Shown here: piece after piece, positions 27,906 through 37,463 of the stretch
Layout: each line of letters opens with the position of its first letter
Position numbering within the stretch: position 1 is the first letter of the stretch
Source of the DNA: Acidobacteriota bacterium
GTDB taxonomy: Bacteria > Acidobacteriota > Terriglobia > Bryobacterales > Bryobacteraceae
DNA length: 64,000 nucleotides
Assembly (NCBI GenBank): GCA_025352795.1
Contig: JANXSF010000136.1
Span: 1-64,000, forward strand
Direction of reading: 5' to 3'
The notes under the pieces: model-generated
Databases searched by the model: none
Seen by the model: only the letters and a program-made list of their open reading frames with translations
What the model was told of the DNA's origin: nothing
Translations under genes and position numbers: made by a program

Positions 27906-29552
27906 ATGACTAGAAGACAAGTATTGATGGCAGCCGCGGCATTGCCTGCGCTGAAAGCGGCAGTTGCTCCCGTACAGATTCCTGAAGAGTTGATCAAGAT
28001 TCACGACGATGCTGTGGCGACCTATTTTGAAAAACAGATCACCGATCCCAATCACCGTTGGCGGGGAATGTTGCCCTCAACTGACGGATTATTTTACGGT
28101 GGCACAGGCATTGGCATGGCGGAAGTGCTGGGTTCGGCATATATGTGCCCGCAGTCAAAATATTACAAAGACAAGCAGACTCTGGAACGGATGAAGTTGG
28201 TGATGGAGACGGTGGTGCGGGAAATGACCCCCGATGGAAATATCTGGTTGCCCATTACTAATTTCAACTCGCCACCAGACACTTCATTCGCCATGTTCAC
28301 TGCTGGAACAACCGCATCAAACGCGCAAAAATATGGATTCCCGGAAGTGTTTGAGGTGATGCGCCCGTTCCTGGTGAATGCCAAACGCGGACTCATCCAT
28401 GGAGGAGTCCACACACCCAATCATCGCTGGATGATGTGCGGTGCCTTGGCCGCACTGCATCAGGTGATGCCCGATCCGGCGCTGGTTCGTCGTGCCGAAC
28501 AGTGGCTTGCGGAAGGCATTGATCAGGATGCCGATGGCCAGTACACAGAGCGGTCGTTCGGCATGTATAACACCGTTTGCGACCGTGGATTGCTGAATAC
28601 GGCCATCAAGATGAACAAGCCGGAACTGTTTGCCGTGGTTCGCAAAAATCTGGACGCCATGATGTACCTGATGCATGCCGATTACGAAGTGGTGACAGAG
28701 ATTTCGCATCGTCAGGATGCTTTCATGCGCTACACCATGGCCGGTTACTGGGTGCCCTTGGCCTACCTCGCCGTGCACGATAACAATGGGAAATACGCAA
28801 CTCTGGCCAATGCCATGAAGAAGACCGCCTGGTCATTGGGCACGTTGATGGAGTTCCCCGAACTGATTGATCCAAAGGTGGCCGAACAGCCGCTGCCAGT
28901 GGATTACGAAAGGACGTTTCCGGTAGTGGGCGTAACTCGCATCCGTCGTCAGGAACGCAGCGCATCCATTTTTAAGGACAACTCAGTGTTCTTTGCATTT
29001 CGCAAAGGTGAGGCAGTAATCAATGGTGTGCGGCTGGCTTCTGCATTCTTTGGAAAGGGTCAGTTTAAGAGTGAAGAAGTGAAGAAAACCGCCGATGGCT
29101 ATCTTCTGGAACAGAAATTAGAGGGCCCATACTTTCAACCCTTCACCCCAGCCCGCCGCATCACAGTGGATAATTACGACAGCACCCGGAAAGAACGGAA
29201 GCAGTCGGAAGTTTCCAAATTCACGCAATCGATTCTGATCACAGAAACCCCCACATCTTTCCGAATCCGAGTGCGTGCATTGGGGACGAAAGACGTCCCG
29301 GTGGCACTTGAAATCAATTTCCGAGCAGGGGGCAAGTTGGCGGGAACCACCAGTGTTAAAACGGATTACAATCTGCTGGAAAGCGGCACAGCAGAGTATC
29401 GCAAAGGGAACGATGTTTTAAAGATCGGCCCGGGCACCGCGCCGCATCGTTACTTGGAAATCAGAGGTGCGGAACATAAGCTGGAAGGGCCTTCGCTGTT
29501 CATTACAGGCATGTCGCCAATGGATCAAGTGGTGGAGATTAGTTGGGCCTAA
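27906..29552 (+). CDS. Tat-exported alpha/alpha-toroid protein, polysaccharide-lyase-like
   Basis: 548 residues. A twin-arginine type leader (MTRRQVLMAAAALPALKAA) starts the protein. Residues about 30-320 are helical with hairpin repeats and conserved-looking TPNHRWMMCGALAAL and AEQWLAEGIDQDADGQYTERS. Residues about 330-548 look like an antiparallel beta-sandwich. That two-domain plan is the one of toroid polysaccharide lyases and heparinase-like enzymes, where Asn, His, Arg and Tyr do the chemistry. I do not recognise a specific family, so activity is inferred. It is 5 nt downstream of the flavin reductase gene. Confidence 0.6.
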   Translation: MTRRQVLMAAAALPALKAAVAPVQIPEELIKIHDDAVATYFEKQITDPNHRWRGMLPSTDGLFYGGTGIGMAEVLGSAYMCPQSKYYKDKQTLERMKLVMETVVREMTPDGNIWLPITNFNSPPDTSFAMFTAGTTASNAQKYGFPEVFEVMRPFLVNAKRGLIHGGVHTPNHRWMMCGALAALHQVMPDPALVRRAEQWLAEGIDQDADGQYTERSFGMYNTVCDRGLLNTAIKMNKPELFAVVRKNLDAMMYLMHADYEVVTEISHRQDAFMRYTMAGYWVPLAYLAVHDNNGKYATLANAMKKTAWSLGTLMEFPELIDPKVAEQPLPVDYERTFPVVGVTRIRRQERSASIFKDNSVFFAFRKGEAVINGVRLASAFFGKGQFKSEEVKKTADGYLLEQKLEGPYFQPFTPARRITVDNYDSTRKERKQSEVSKFTQSILITETPTSFRIRVRALGTKDVPVALEINFRAGGKLAGTTSVKTDYNLLESGTAEYRKGNDVLKIGPGTAPHRYLEIRGAEHKLEGPSLFITGMSPMDQVVEISWA

Positions 29553-30973
29553 GCCAGAACTTCAGTGACAACGCGCGCGGGGAATTGATCGGTCAACCGC
29601 TCCTTCAATCCCTGCCGTTCCAACACTAAGTCCCGAGCGTTCAGACCTAACATGTGCAGAATGGTGGCATGGAAATCGTGAACACTCACTCGATTTTCCT
29701 CGGCTTTGAAACCGATATCATCCGTGGAACCATACACCGTTCCACCCTTGGCCCCGCCACCTGCGATCCAGACACTGAATCCATTTGGCCCATGATCCCG
29801 ACCAGCGGCCTTCCCTGCCCCTTGCGAGATTGGTAGCCGTCCAAATTCCCCACCCCAGATGACCAATGTGGAATCCAGCAATCCGCGCTGCTTCAAATCT
29901 TTCAGTAAAGCGGCAACTGGCTTATCTGTTTTTCCGCAAGCGTAATTCAAGCTTGATTGCAGATCTCCATGGCTATCGAAAATTTGCGATTCAATGTAGA
30001 GCTGCACAAACCGCACGCCACGTTCAATCAATCGCCGAGCCATCAGGCAGCGCTTGCCGTAGGACGCCGTTGTTGGATCGTTCAACCCATAGGCTTCCCG
30101 GGTGGCTTCGCTTTCTTTATTCAAATCCAACGCATCCGAAGCCGCCATCTGCATCTTCGCCGCCAGTTCGTAGCTGGATATTCGTGCGTCCAACTCCGGC
30201 TGATAGGGACGCTGCTTACGATGCGCTTCATCCAGTTTACGAACCAGCGTTCGCTCGGCTTCAACTAATGGCGATGGAATCTCTGGCCGTGGTTCCAGAT
30301 TCAATACTGGCGGACCCTCCGTACGAAATCGAGTCCCTTGATAAAGTGGCGGTAGCCAAGCCGATTGCCAATTGGAAATGCCATTGATGGGCAAGCCTTT
30401 GGGATCGTCCAGCACCACATAGGCGGGTAGATTTTGATTCTCCGTGCCCAGTCCATAAGAAACCCAGGCACCCACCGAAGGGCGGCTGGCAATGGTCCGA
30501 CCGGAGTGCATCAGGAACAACGCCGGTTCATGGTTGGCATGTTCGCCGTACATGGAACGGATCAGGGCAATGTCGTCCACACACTCGCTTAAGTGGGGCA
30601 ATGCGCTGGAAATTTCCATACCGCTCTGGCCATGTTTCTTGAACTCGTAGGGCGATGGCATCAGCGTACCGGCATCTTTCCCATTGGAAATTGCAAAGCT
30701 CAACTCACGACTGGGAGCAGTTCCAGCCAGCTTCTTAAGCAACGGCTTCTGATCGAATAAATCCACCTGGCTGGGTCCACCATTCATGAATAAATGAATG
30801 ACCGCTTTGGCCTTGGGCTTGAAGTGAGGTTGCTTCGGGCTAAGGTCGTAAACATTGAAACTGGCCAGTGCTTGCGCTTGAAAAAGGTCAGAGCCTAGTA
30901 GCGATGCAAGGGCTGCCCCATGCAGACCATCCACCATGGTGGAAAAGAAATCGCGTCGTGTGTTCTGTGGCAT
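29549..30973 (-). CDS. DUF1501 protein, Tat-exported
   Basis: 474 residues. The N-terminus has a twin-arginine leader (TRRDFFSTMVDG). The core has the DUF1501 hallmarks VIHLFMNGGPSQVDLFDQKP, a SMYGEHANHEP segment, and near the end VIWGGEFGRLP and GRDHGPNGFSVWIAGGG. The fold resembles the alkaline-phosphatase/sulfatase superfamily (known for the family), but no reaction is established. It follows the PSD1 gene after 12 nt, the usual pairing in planctomycetes and acidobacteria. The end overlaps the convergent lyase-like gene by 4 bp. Confidence 0.9.
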   Translation of the reverse strand: MPQNTRRDFFSTMVDGLHGAALASLLGSDLFQAQALASFNVYDLSPKQPHFKPKAKAVIHLFMNGGPSQVDLFDQKPLLKKLAGTAPSRELSFAISNGKDAGTLMPSPYEFKKHGQSGMEISSALPHLSECVDDIALIRSMYGEHANHEPALFLMHSGRTIASRPSVGAWVSYGLGTENQNLPAYVVLDDPKGLPINGISNWQSAWLPPLYQGTRFRTEGPPVLNLEPRPEIPSPLVEAERTLVRKLDEAHRKQRPYQPELDARISSYELAAKMQMAASDALDLNKESEATREAYGLNDPTTASYGKRCLMARRLIERGVRFVQLYIESQIFDSHGDLQSSLNYACGKTDKPVAALLKDLKQRGLLDSTLVIWGGEFGRLPISQGAGKAAGRDHGPNGFSVWIAGGGAKGGTVYGSTDDIGFKAEENRVSVHDFHATILHMLGLNARDLVLERQGLKERLTDQFPARVVTEVLA

Positions 30974-30985
30974 GTTTAGTTGTCC

Positions 30986-33868
30986 TTAATCAATAAAGCT
31001 AAATTCAGCGGAGTTCAAAATAGCGTGGCAGTAGTTGGCAACAGCCATCCACTGGGCACTTGCGGAACGCGGGGCGTCGCTATTATCGGACTCCAGACGG
31101 GCAGGCCATTGTTTACGGAACTCGTCAATCGCCGCTAAACCTTCTGTGATTTCTACATCACTGGGAGCCCTTGAATAAGCCCGCAGATACACATTCTCAA
31201 TCAGCTTGGATCGATCACCATCCGCTTCGTCCACCACGCGACCAGCCATGTAACGGGCCAGTTCCCAGGTCATAGATCCATTCATCATGTGGAGTGCTTG
31301 CGTGGCAACATTGGACCGCCGACGCTCTGTGCAGTTCGGTGTCATGGGAGGTTGATCAAACGAATCGAGCAATGAAACCGGCGTCTGGCGACGATGTAGC
31401 ACAAAGATGGCTCGGCGGAATCCGGTTTTCGAAGCCTTCACCGTAACCTCTTTATCGGGACCCACTTCAATATCTGTAGGAGGGCCAAGCGATGTTGGAT
31501 CAAGGCGGCCAGCGGCGGTGATCAATGAATCGTAAAGTGTTTCGGCATCCATACGACGGAAGGGCATGCGTGACAGCAGTGCATTTTCAGGGTCGGCGGT
31601 GATCACCGATTCCACACTGCGCGATTCCTGCCGATAGGCTTGCGACGTCATCATCAGCCGATGCATTGATTTCATGCTCCAACCGTTTTTGACGAATTCC
31701 GTGGCCAACCAATCGAGCAGTTCCGGATGGCTGGGGGCAATGCCGGAATGTCCGAAGTTGGAAACCGTAGGGACAATGCCTCGTCCAAAATGGCGCATCC
31801 AAATCTGATTTACAGCAACTCGCGCCGTCAACGGATGATTGGGTTGGGTCAACCAATTGGCCAACGCCAGACGTCGACCCGTTGCACCGGCGAATGGCGA
31901 AACAGGCTGGTACGGTTTCAAGTTGGCGTTGGTGAGAACCGCTGGGACCCCTGGTTCTACAGGGTCTCCAAAGCCAACCGGATCACCGCGACGCAATAGA
32001 TAGGGAATGGACGGCTCTTCGTTATCGGTCAAAATCCGTATATGTGGTTTCGCCGTCAGCTTGCCCCTGATCTCACCGATTTGACGTTGCAGCGGCTGCG
32101 TCTTCGCTTGCAGGTCAGGATACTTGCGCGACAATTCGCGATTGTTGATTTCGAAAGTGGACTTGAATTTTGCGACCAGATATTTTTGAAGATCCGTTCG
32201 CTTCTCATCGGCGGTGTCATTCGCCGCACGTAGGTCTTCACGAACATCGGCGGGCAAAGCGGCTAGCCGTTCCTCAATCAAAAGTTGCTGAAACGGTTCG
32301 CCAACTTTCTTCAACTCTTCCTGAACTTTTTTCAGCTCCGCTTCAATCGGTTCGTTGTGTTTCGTACTTTCCTGCACCTCACTTTCCAGCGCTAAGGGAA
32401 ATTCGCGTTTGTTGGGCGTTTTCCATTCATACGGATCGTAAGCACCTTGCAAAATAGCGCTGATGCGGTAATAATCGCGCTGCGGAATAGGATCGTATTT
32501 ATGATTATGGCAACGGGCGCAACCCACGGTCAGGCCCATCACTGAAGACGTTAACACTTCCACTTCGTCAGCCACAATATTCATCCGTTCAGCGATCAAA
32601 CCTCGTTCATTGGAATTGGTTGGATCGGGAACAGTGCGCAGAAAACCGGTAGCAGCAAGGCGGTCAATCATTTGCTGATTGGCCGTCCCTTTCGCAGATT
32701 TCCAATCGTTAGACATTTCGTCTCCAGCAATTTGCTCGGTCAAAAACTGCGCGTAAGGTTTGTCCTGATTGAGTGAGCGAATCACATAATCGCGATATCG
32801 CCAGGCGTAGGGGCGGACGCCGTCGTCTTGACCGAAACCTTCTGAATCGGAATAGCCAGCCAGGTCCAGCCAATGCTGACCCCAACGTTCCCCATAGTGC
32901 GGCGAAGCTAATAGTTGATCCACCAGCTTCTCGTAAGCATCGGGAGATTTGTCGTTGAGATAAGCGTTGATCTGCGCTTTGGTGGGCAGCAGCCCAATCA
33001 GATCTAGATAAGCACGGCGCATCAACGCCAGCCGATCCGCTTGCTTGGCGAAGCTCATATTCTTTGCTTCAAGCTTCTGCAAAAGGAAAGCGTCAATTGG
33101 ATTTTTAACCAGTGCCTGATTCTTGGAAGTAGGAACGGAAGGCCGCACAGGCGGCTGGAACGACCAAAATTGTTGCGCTTCTTTTTTGACGATTGCGTCT
33201 GCGGCGACGGCTATAGGCAAGGGTGCTGGTGCACCGGATGCGATCCAAGCTCGAATGGTTTCCGATTCATTGGGCGTCACCAGTTCCACCGCCAAATCTT
33301 TGGCCATCTTATCGGGAGGCATCTCGCCCTTCGCGATTCTCTTATACATCAGGCTCTCTTCCGGCTTACCTGGAACAAGCGCCGGGCCCGACTTGCCACC
33401 CTTCAATCGACTGGCCACTGTGCGCAGATCCAGCCCACCCATCTTCTGACCGCTGCCATGACAAATCACGCAACGGGCCTGCAAAACAGCGTGGGCATCC
33501 TGTTCGCGAACTGCCGCTTCAACTACTGGAACTGGTCTCAGATCTTTGTCAATCCAGAAACGAATCTGATCAATTTCCGCAGCAGTTAGCTTCACCTTTC
33601 CCGGGGGCATTTGACTGGTAACCAGTTTGTCGATCAGCAGACTTTTCGCCGCATCACCAGCCACCACGGTTGGACCAGAAGCACCGCCTTTCAGTACGGC
33701 TTCCGGCGTGCGCAAGTCCAGCTTGCCTTGGGGAACCGCACCATGACAAGCCACACACTTCGCCTCAAAGATGGGTTTTACTTTGTTTGTAAAGGAGGCG
33801 TCCTGCGCAAAGAGGGTCGCCCCACAAAGCAAGGGGATCAGAATTCGAGCGGAGTTGTGCATGAGCAA
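30986..33868 (-). CDS. PSD1 / DUF1549-DUF1553 protein with two c-type heme motifs
   Basis: 960 residues. A signal peptide is followed by two cytochrome-c-like PSCyt1 domains with heme motifs CVACH (C38-H42) and CVICH. PSCyt2/DUF1549 covers about 255-460 and PSD1/DUF1553 about 660-910. A coiled coil lies near 500-590. Heme is attached in the periplasm, so the protein is exported. Function unknown. The best start is TTG 33868, as a TATAAT ends 7 nt before it; an ATG two codons on is the alternative. It forms an operon with DUF1501, and the sulfatase lies just upstream. Confidence 0.9.
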   Translation of the reverse strand: MLMHNSARILIPLLCGATLFAQDASFTNKVKPIFEAKCVACHGAVPQGKLDLRTPEAVLKGGASGPTVVAGDAAKSLLIDKLVTSQMPPGKVKLTAAEIDQIRFWIDKDLRPVPVVEAAVREQDAHAVLQARCVICHGSGQKMGGLDLRTVASRLKGGKSGPALVPGKPEESLMYKRIAKGEMPPDKMAKDLAVELVTPNESETIRAWIASGAPAPLPIAVAADAIVKKEAQQFWSFQPPVRPSVPTSKNQALVKNPIDAFLLQKLEAKNMSFAKQADRLALMRRAYLDLIGLLPTKAQINAYLNDKSPDAYEKLVDQLLASPHYGERWGQHWLDLAGYSDSEGFGQDDGVRPYAWRYRDYVIRSLNQDKPYAQFLTEQIAGDEMSNDWKSAKGTANQQMIDRLAATGFLRTVPDPTNSNERGLIAERMNIVADEVEVLTSSVMGLTVGCARCHNHKYDPIPQRDYYRISAILQGAYDPYEWKTPNKREFPLALESEVQESTKHNEPIEAELKKVQEELKKVGEPFQQLLIEERLAALPADVREDLRAANDTADEKRTDLQKYLVAKFKSTFEINNRELSRKYPDLQAKTQPLQRQIGEIRGKLTAKPHIRILTDNEEPSIPYLLRRGDPVGFGDPVEPGVPAVLTNANLKPYQPVSPFAGATGRRLALANWLTQPNHPLTARVAVNQIWMRHFGRGIVPTVSNFGHSGIAPSHPELLDWLATEFVKNGWSMKSMHRLMMTSQAYRQESRSVESVITADPENALLSRMPFRRMDAETLYDSLITAAGRLDPTSLGPPTDIEVGPDKEVTVKASKTGFRRAIFVLHRRQTPVSLLDSFDQPPMTPNCTERRRSNVATQALHMMNGSMTWELARYMAGRVVDEADGDRSKLIENVYLRAYSRAPSDVEITEGLAAIDEFRKQWPARLESDNSDAPRSASAQWMAVANYCHAILNSAEFSFID

Positions 33869-33875
33869 TGCGGTT

Positions 33876-33881
33876 ATTATA
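33876..33881 (-). promoter_or_regulatory. -10 element of the PSD1-DUF1501 operon
   Basis: A perfect TATAAT (minus strand) lies in the 20-bp gap after the sulfatase stop, 7 nt before TTG 33868. It would allow the PSD1-DUF1501 pair to be transcribed apart from the sulfatase. No clear -35 was found. Confidence 0.35.
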
Positions 33882-33888
33882 TCGGAGC

Positions 33889-35493
33889 TTAGGCTGCACC
33901 GGTGTTCATACGGCGCTTCTTAGTAGGCGGTGCAGCTTCGCGAACTCGCGCATACTCATCGTCCTTCTGCTGCCACATTGCGGCCATTTTCTTTACACGA
34001 TCAGGCTGCGCTGAAGCCAAGTTATGCTGCTCTCCGCGATCCTTCTTCAAGTCATAAAGTTCCCACTCACCCTCTTTACCGGTGGCGATCAACTTCCAAT
34101 CGCCTACGCGAATCGCCCGATTATTGCTGTGATTGAAATACAGAAATTCATGCGGTGCAGTTCCGTCTTTACGGAATGCCGGTGCAATGCTGCGTCCAGC
34201 AAGATCTGAAGTGTGGCCGCCGGCAAGATCCACAAGCGTCGGTAAGATATCTACAAAATGACATGGCTCATGCCGCAATTTATTCTGATCTTTGATGCCG
34301 TTAGGCCAATGAACAATCAGTGGCGACGCAATGCCCCCTTCATTCACCCAGGATTTATGCAAGCGGAATGGCGCATTGGAACACGATGCCCAACCCGGTC
34401 CCAGTCCCAAGTGTGTGGCCGCTGACCCGACAGGCGCATTGCGATCATGCCCATCGCCGCGAATCAACTGCTCTGAACTTGCTCCGTTGTCGGATAAGAA
34501 TAAAATGACCGTGTCGCGCGCCGCTCCCATGGCTTCCACTTGTTTCACCACCTTGCCGATCTCAATATCCATGCGCGTGATCATGGCTGCGTGAATCGCC
34601 ATCTTCGTCCGCTGGAATTCTTTCTGTTCGGCAGTTAGAGTGGACCATGGTACGGCGCGAGCCACTTCACCCGTTCCTATTTTTTCAATCAGCTCTTTAT
34701 CCGGCGTGTTCCATTGGGTCCACATTGCAGGTTCCAGCGGAGCAATGGGATGGTTCACCAGCCCAATTTTCAACATCCGCTGACCCTTGCGTTCCCTCGC
34801 CGTATCCCAGCCTTCCGCGAACTTACCCTGGTAATGCTCAATATCGGCGGCTGGGGCTTGCAATGGAAAATGCGGAGAGTGAAACGCCAAATAGAGGAAG
34901 AACGGATCTTGCGCATGCTCCGCTCCATGCCCCTTTAAAAACGTCACTGCGTGGTCAGCAATCGCTGTGGTGCTGTAATAACCGGGGTCCGGTTTGGGAA
35001 GCAGCTTACCATCCACTTCATGTCTGTTCTGGGTGAAGAATCGCAATTCATCCAGCATGGTGTAGGAATGATCGAACCCCACACCGCCATCGCCAGTAGC
35101 GAATCGCATATGCCATTTGCCGGAATGATAACTGCGATATCCCAAGGGCTTCAGATATTCGGGAATGAATTTCGTGAAGTCTGGAACGTTACCAGGGGTC
35201 ATCACATCGCTAGCCGTTTGCTGGGCATAATTGCCCGTGAGCAGGCAACTTCGCGATGGCCCGCAGCGGGCGGTTGAGTAGCATTGGGTGAAGCGTAGAC
35301 CCTTCGCCGCCAATAGATCCAAGTTGGGTGTGTCGATATCGCCGCCATAACAGCGGGCATCGGAAAAGCCCATATCGTCGGCAAGGATCACCACGAAGTT
35401 CGGCTTCTTTGCAGGAACCGCTCCCATGGCGACTGTGGTGCAAGCACCGCCTACGGATCGTAAAAAGTCTCTTCGGTTCAAGTTGGTAGTCAC
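33889..35493 (-). CDS. Tat-exported type I sulfatase
   Basis: 534 residues from GTG 35493, the start that puts the twin-arginine leader (NLNRRDFLRSVGGA) at the N-terminus. The metal-site ADDMG follows at about residue 38. The formylglycine motif is CGPSRSCLLTG, with the modified Cys first. Later come FLYLAFHSPHFPLQAP and LFLSDNGAS. The Cys-type active site needs a formylglycine-generating enzyme, not seen in the window. It should remove sulfate esters from an exported substrate, possibly a sulfated glycan given its neighbours. Confidence 0.92.
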   Translation of the reverse strand: MTTNLNRRDFLRSVGGACTTVAMGAVPAKKPNFVVILADDMGFSDARCYGGDIDTPNLDLLAAKGLRFTQCYSTARCGPSRSCLLTGNYAQQTASDVMTPGNVPDFTKFIPEYLKPLGYRSYHSGKWHMRFATGDGGVGFDHSYTMLDELRFFTQNRHEVDGKLLPKPDPGYYSTTAIADHAVTFLKGHGAEHAQDPFFLYLAFHSPHFPLQAPAADIEHYQGKFAEGWDTARERKGQRMLKIGLVNHPIAPLEPAMWTQWNTPDKELIEKIGTGEVARAVPWSTLTAEQKEFQRTKMAIHAAMITRMDIEIGKVVKQVEAMGAARDTVILFLSDNGASSEQLIRGDGHDRNAPVGSAATHLGLGPGWASCSNAPFRLHKSWVNEGGIASPLIVHWPNGIKDQNKLRHEPCHFVDILPTLVDLAGGHTSDLAGRSIAPAFRKDGTAPHEFLYFNHSNNRAIRVGDWKLIATGKEGEWELYDLKKDRGEQHNLASAQPDRVKKMAAMWQQKDDEYARVREAAPPTKKRRMNTGAA

Positions 35494-35522
35494 TTCAAAA
35501 TAGTATCGCAACAGCGTATGAT
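35494..35522 (+). promoter_or_regulatory. Promoter of the serine hydrolase gene, overlapping the sulfatase promoter
   Basis: TTCAAA (35494-35499) and TATGAT (35517-35522) with a 17-bp spacer, ending 8 nt before ATG 35531. On the other strand TACTAT (35500-35505) ends 6 nt before the sulfatase GTG. Both would give nearly leaderless mRNAs and share the same 37 bp. Confidence 0.4.
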
Positions 35523-35530
35523 GATCACTC

Positions 35531-36745
35531 ATGGCCTTAAGAAACTTCACCCTCCTTTTGCTTTTACCTTTGGCACTTTGCCAAGCCACCGACTACTTTC
35601 CCAAGCCCGATGCGAAGGGAGGCTGGCGTACGTCGAAGAATCCTACAGGCATCGACAAGAAAAAGCTGGATGAAACTTTCGACTATGTACAAAAGACCAG
35701 CCAACACGGCGGCCTGCTGGTGGTTCATCACGGAACTCTGGTGTATGAACGCTACTTTGGACGGGGCAATCGCGAGGCACTTCCAGAACTGGCATCCTGC
35801 GGAAAAGCGTTCACTAGTATGGCGGTGGGCATTCTTCTCAAAGAAAAGGCCGAGCTGATTCCCAATGGCCTGGACGAAAAAGTATTCACTGCAAAATATT
35901 TGGGCAGCGAAGTTCTGCCATTGGACGACCCGCGCAAAGCGGAAATTTCCTTGGGCCAGTTGCTTTCCATGTCTGCCGGAATCCGTGGCACCAATCCGGT
36001 ATACGTGAAAGGTGTTAGACAGACATGGGAAAATCCCACAGAAGACAACGGCCCCTATTCCACCACCGATGGGTTCGCGCTGAAGCAATCCCTTTGGTGC
36101 GCCCCTGGCGATTGTTATTCCTACGCCACGTCTTCCAGCCACCTACCGGCAATGATTGTGCGTAAGTTGACTGGAATGGAAATGGAAGATTACATGCGCC
36201 TGCGCCTTACCGGACCCATGGGATTTGGAACCTGGGGCTATGCCATGTACCGACCCAACTTGAAAGGCGGCATTGACGCTGATGGGCGCATGTTTCACAC
36301 TCCAGGTGGCGGAAGTATTGCCGTCCGCGCTACCGATATGTTGCGCTTTGGGTATATGTTATTGCACGGTGGCAAGTGGGACGGCAAGCAGATTGTGCCC
36401 GAAGATTTCGTGAAAATGTGCGGTCGCATGGTGAAGTACAACCCTCATTACAATCACAGTTTTAATTTCAATGTGAACGAGCAAGGACAGTATGCGAATG
36501 TCCCGCGCGATGCATTTTGGAAAGGCGGATCAGGCGGGTACGCCATCTACGTGGTGCCTTCACTGGACTTGGTGATTTATAAAATGGGCGGAACTGAAGG
36601 CCAGTATGATCCAGCGCTGACCCGATTGCCAGTAAAGTATACGTACGACGGGTCTCGTGCTGATTGGAAGGCTGGTGATCCCAAGGAGATTGGGGATTCC
36701 ACTGGGAAAACATTGCAAATGGTAGTTGCCGCAATTTCTAAATAA
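35531..36745 (+). CDS. Secreted serine hydrolase (beta-lactamase / class C fold)
   Basis: 404 residues with a signal peptide (LLLLPLALCQA). The class C-type SxxK motif is in ASCGKAFTSM, with Ser nucleophile and Lys. The YxN-like region is YSYATSSSHLP and the third motif HTPGGGS. Relatives are esterases, D-aminopeptidases and similar rather than true beta-lactamases. Divergent from the sulfatase over 37 bp, it may act on the same exported substrate, for example by removing acyl groups. The C-terminal domain is that of the family; no extra domain is seen. Confidence 0.87.
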   Translation: MALRNFTLLLLLPLALCQATDYFPKPDAKGGWRTSKNPTGIDKKKLDETFDYVQKTSQHGGLLVVHHGTLVYERYFGRGNREALPELASCGKAFTSMAVGILLKEKAELIPNGLDEKVFTAKYLGSEVLPLDDPRKAEISLGQLLSMSAGIRGTNPVYVKGVRQTWENPTEDNGPYSTTDGFALKQSLWCAPGDCYSYATSSSHLPAMIVRKLTGMEMEDYMRLRLTGPMGFGTWGYAMYRPNLKGGIDADGRMFHTPGGGSIAVRATDMLRFGYMLLHGGKWDGKQIVPEDFVKMCGRMVKYNPHYNHSFNFNVNEQGQYANVPRDAFWKGGSGGYAIYVVPSLDLVIYKMGGTEGQYDPALTRLPVKYTYDGSRADWKAGDPKEIGDSTGKTLQMVVAAISK

Positions 36746-37463
36746 TCAAACGACGGAACACAATGAGTTCCTCCACCGGCTTGAAACCTAAATGCGACGC
36801 CATGGCCAGGGATGCCAAATTCGATTTATCCGCCACCCAAACTCGTTGCATATTTCGCTTCGCCCAGCGAGCCGTCATCCATGCCACGCAGGCCGTGCCG
36901 AATCCTTTGCGCCGATATTGCTCCAACGTTACAACGGAAACATTCCACCAGGAATCCGTGTAGCTGCTGGCGAAGCAGAACGCCGCCGGTTGACCATCAG
37001 CAAGCGCAGTCACAATTCTGGATCGGAAGGAGGCTACCCACAAATCATTGCGAACTTGGTCCGATGCGTTCTCCATATTTTGGATCTCATCAGGATGTAA
37101 CCATCGGCAGTCGTATGCAGGGGCGGGCAATGGACTGGAAGCATCCAGAACATGAACCACTGCAGGATGGCAATCCCACCCTTCCAGGACCGTAGTGAGC
37201 TGATCCTGCATCGCTGCACTGGTGATCAGCGTCTCTGCCTCTGGGTAACACTGAATCGCCTGCAATATGGCCGTTGTAGGCGGATGCCCAAACGTAGTGA
37301 TAAGGCTGGTTTGTGTATCACACAGCACGCAATGATGTGAGTCCTGTCCAAAGATATGAGCAGTTCCCCGCAACAACATAGCCCGAGTTTCTATATGTTC
37401 AGGTCGGTCCGGTACATTGATTAACAGTTCGGTATCAGTGACCGTAGGTGGGGCTTCCAACAT
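36738..37463 (-). CDS. GNAT-family N-acetyltransferase
   Basis: 241 residues. The C-terminal half (about 110-235) is a GNAT domain with the acetyl-CoA loop QYRRKGFGTACVAWM and the closing strand HLGFKPVEELIVFRRL. The N-terminal half (about 1-105) is a second, degenerate acetyltransferase-like part. The substrate is unknown. Its start region overlaps the end of the upstream gene by 29 nt in another frame, so the two are co-transcribed. The end overlaps the convergent hydrolase gene by 8 bp. Confidence 0.82.
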   Translation of the reverse strand: MLEAPPTVTDTELLINVPDRPEHIETRAMLLRGTAHIFGQDSHHCVLCDTQTSLITTFGHPPTTAILQAIQCYPEAETLITSAAMQDQLTTVLEGWDCHPAVVHVLDASSPLPAPAYDCRWLHPDEIQNMENASDQVRNDLWVASFRSRIVTALADGQPAAFCFASSYTDSWWNVSVVTLEQYRRKGFGTACVAWMTARWAKRNMQRVWVADKSNLASLAMASHLGFKPVEELIVFRRLII

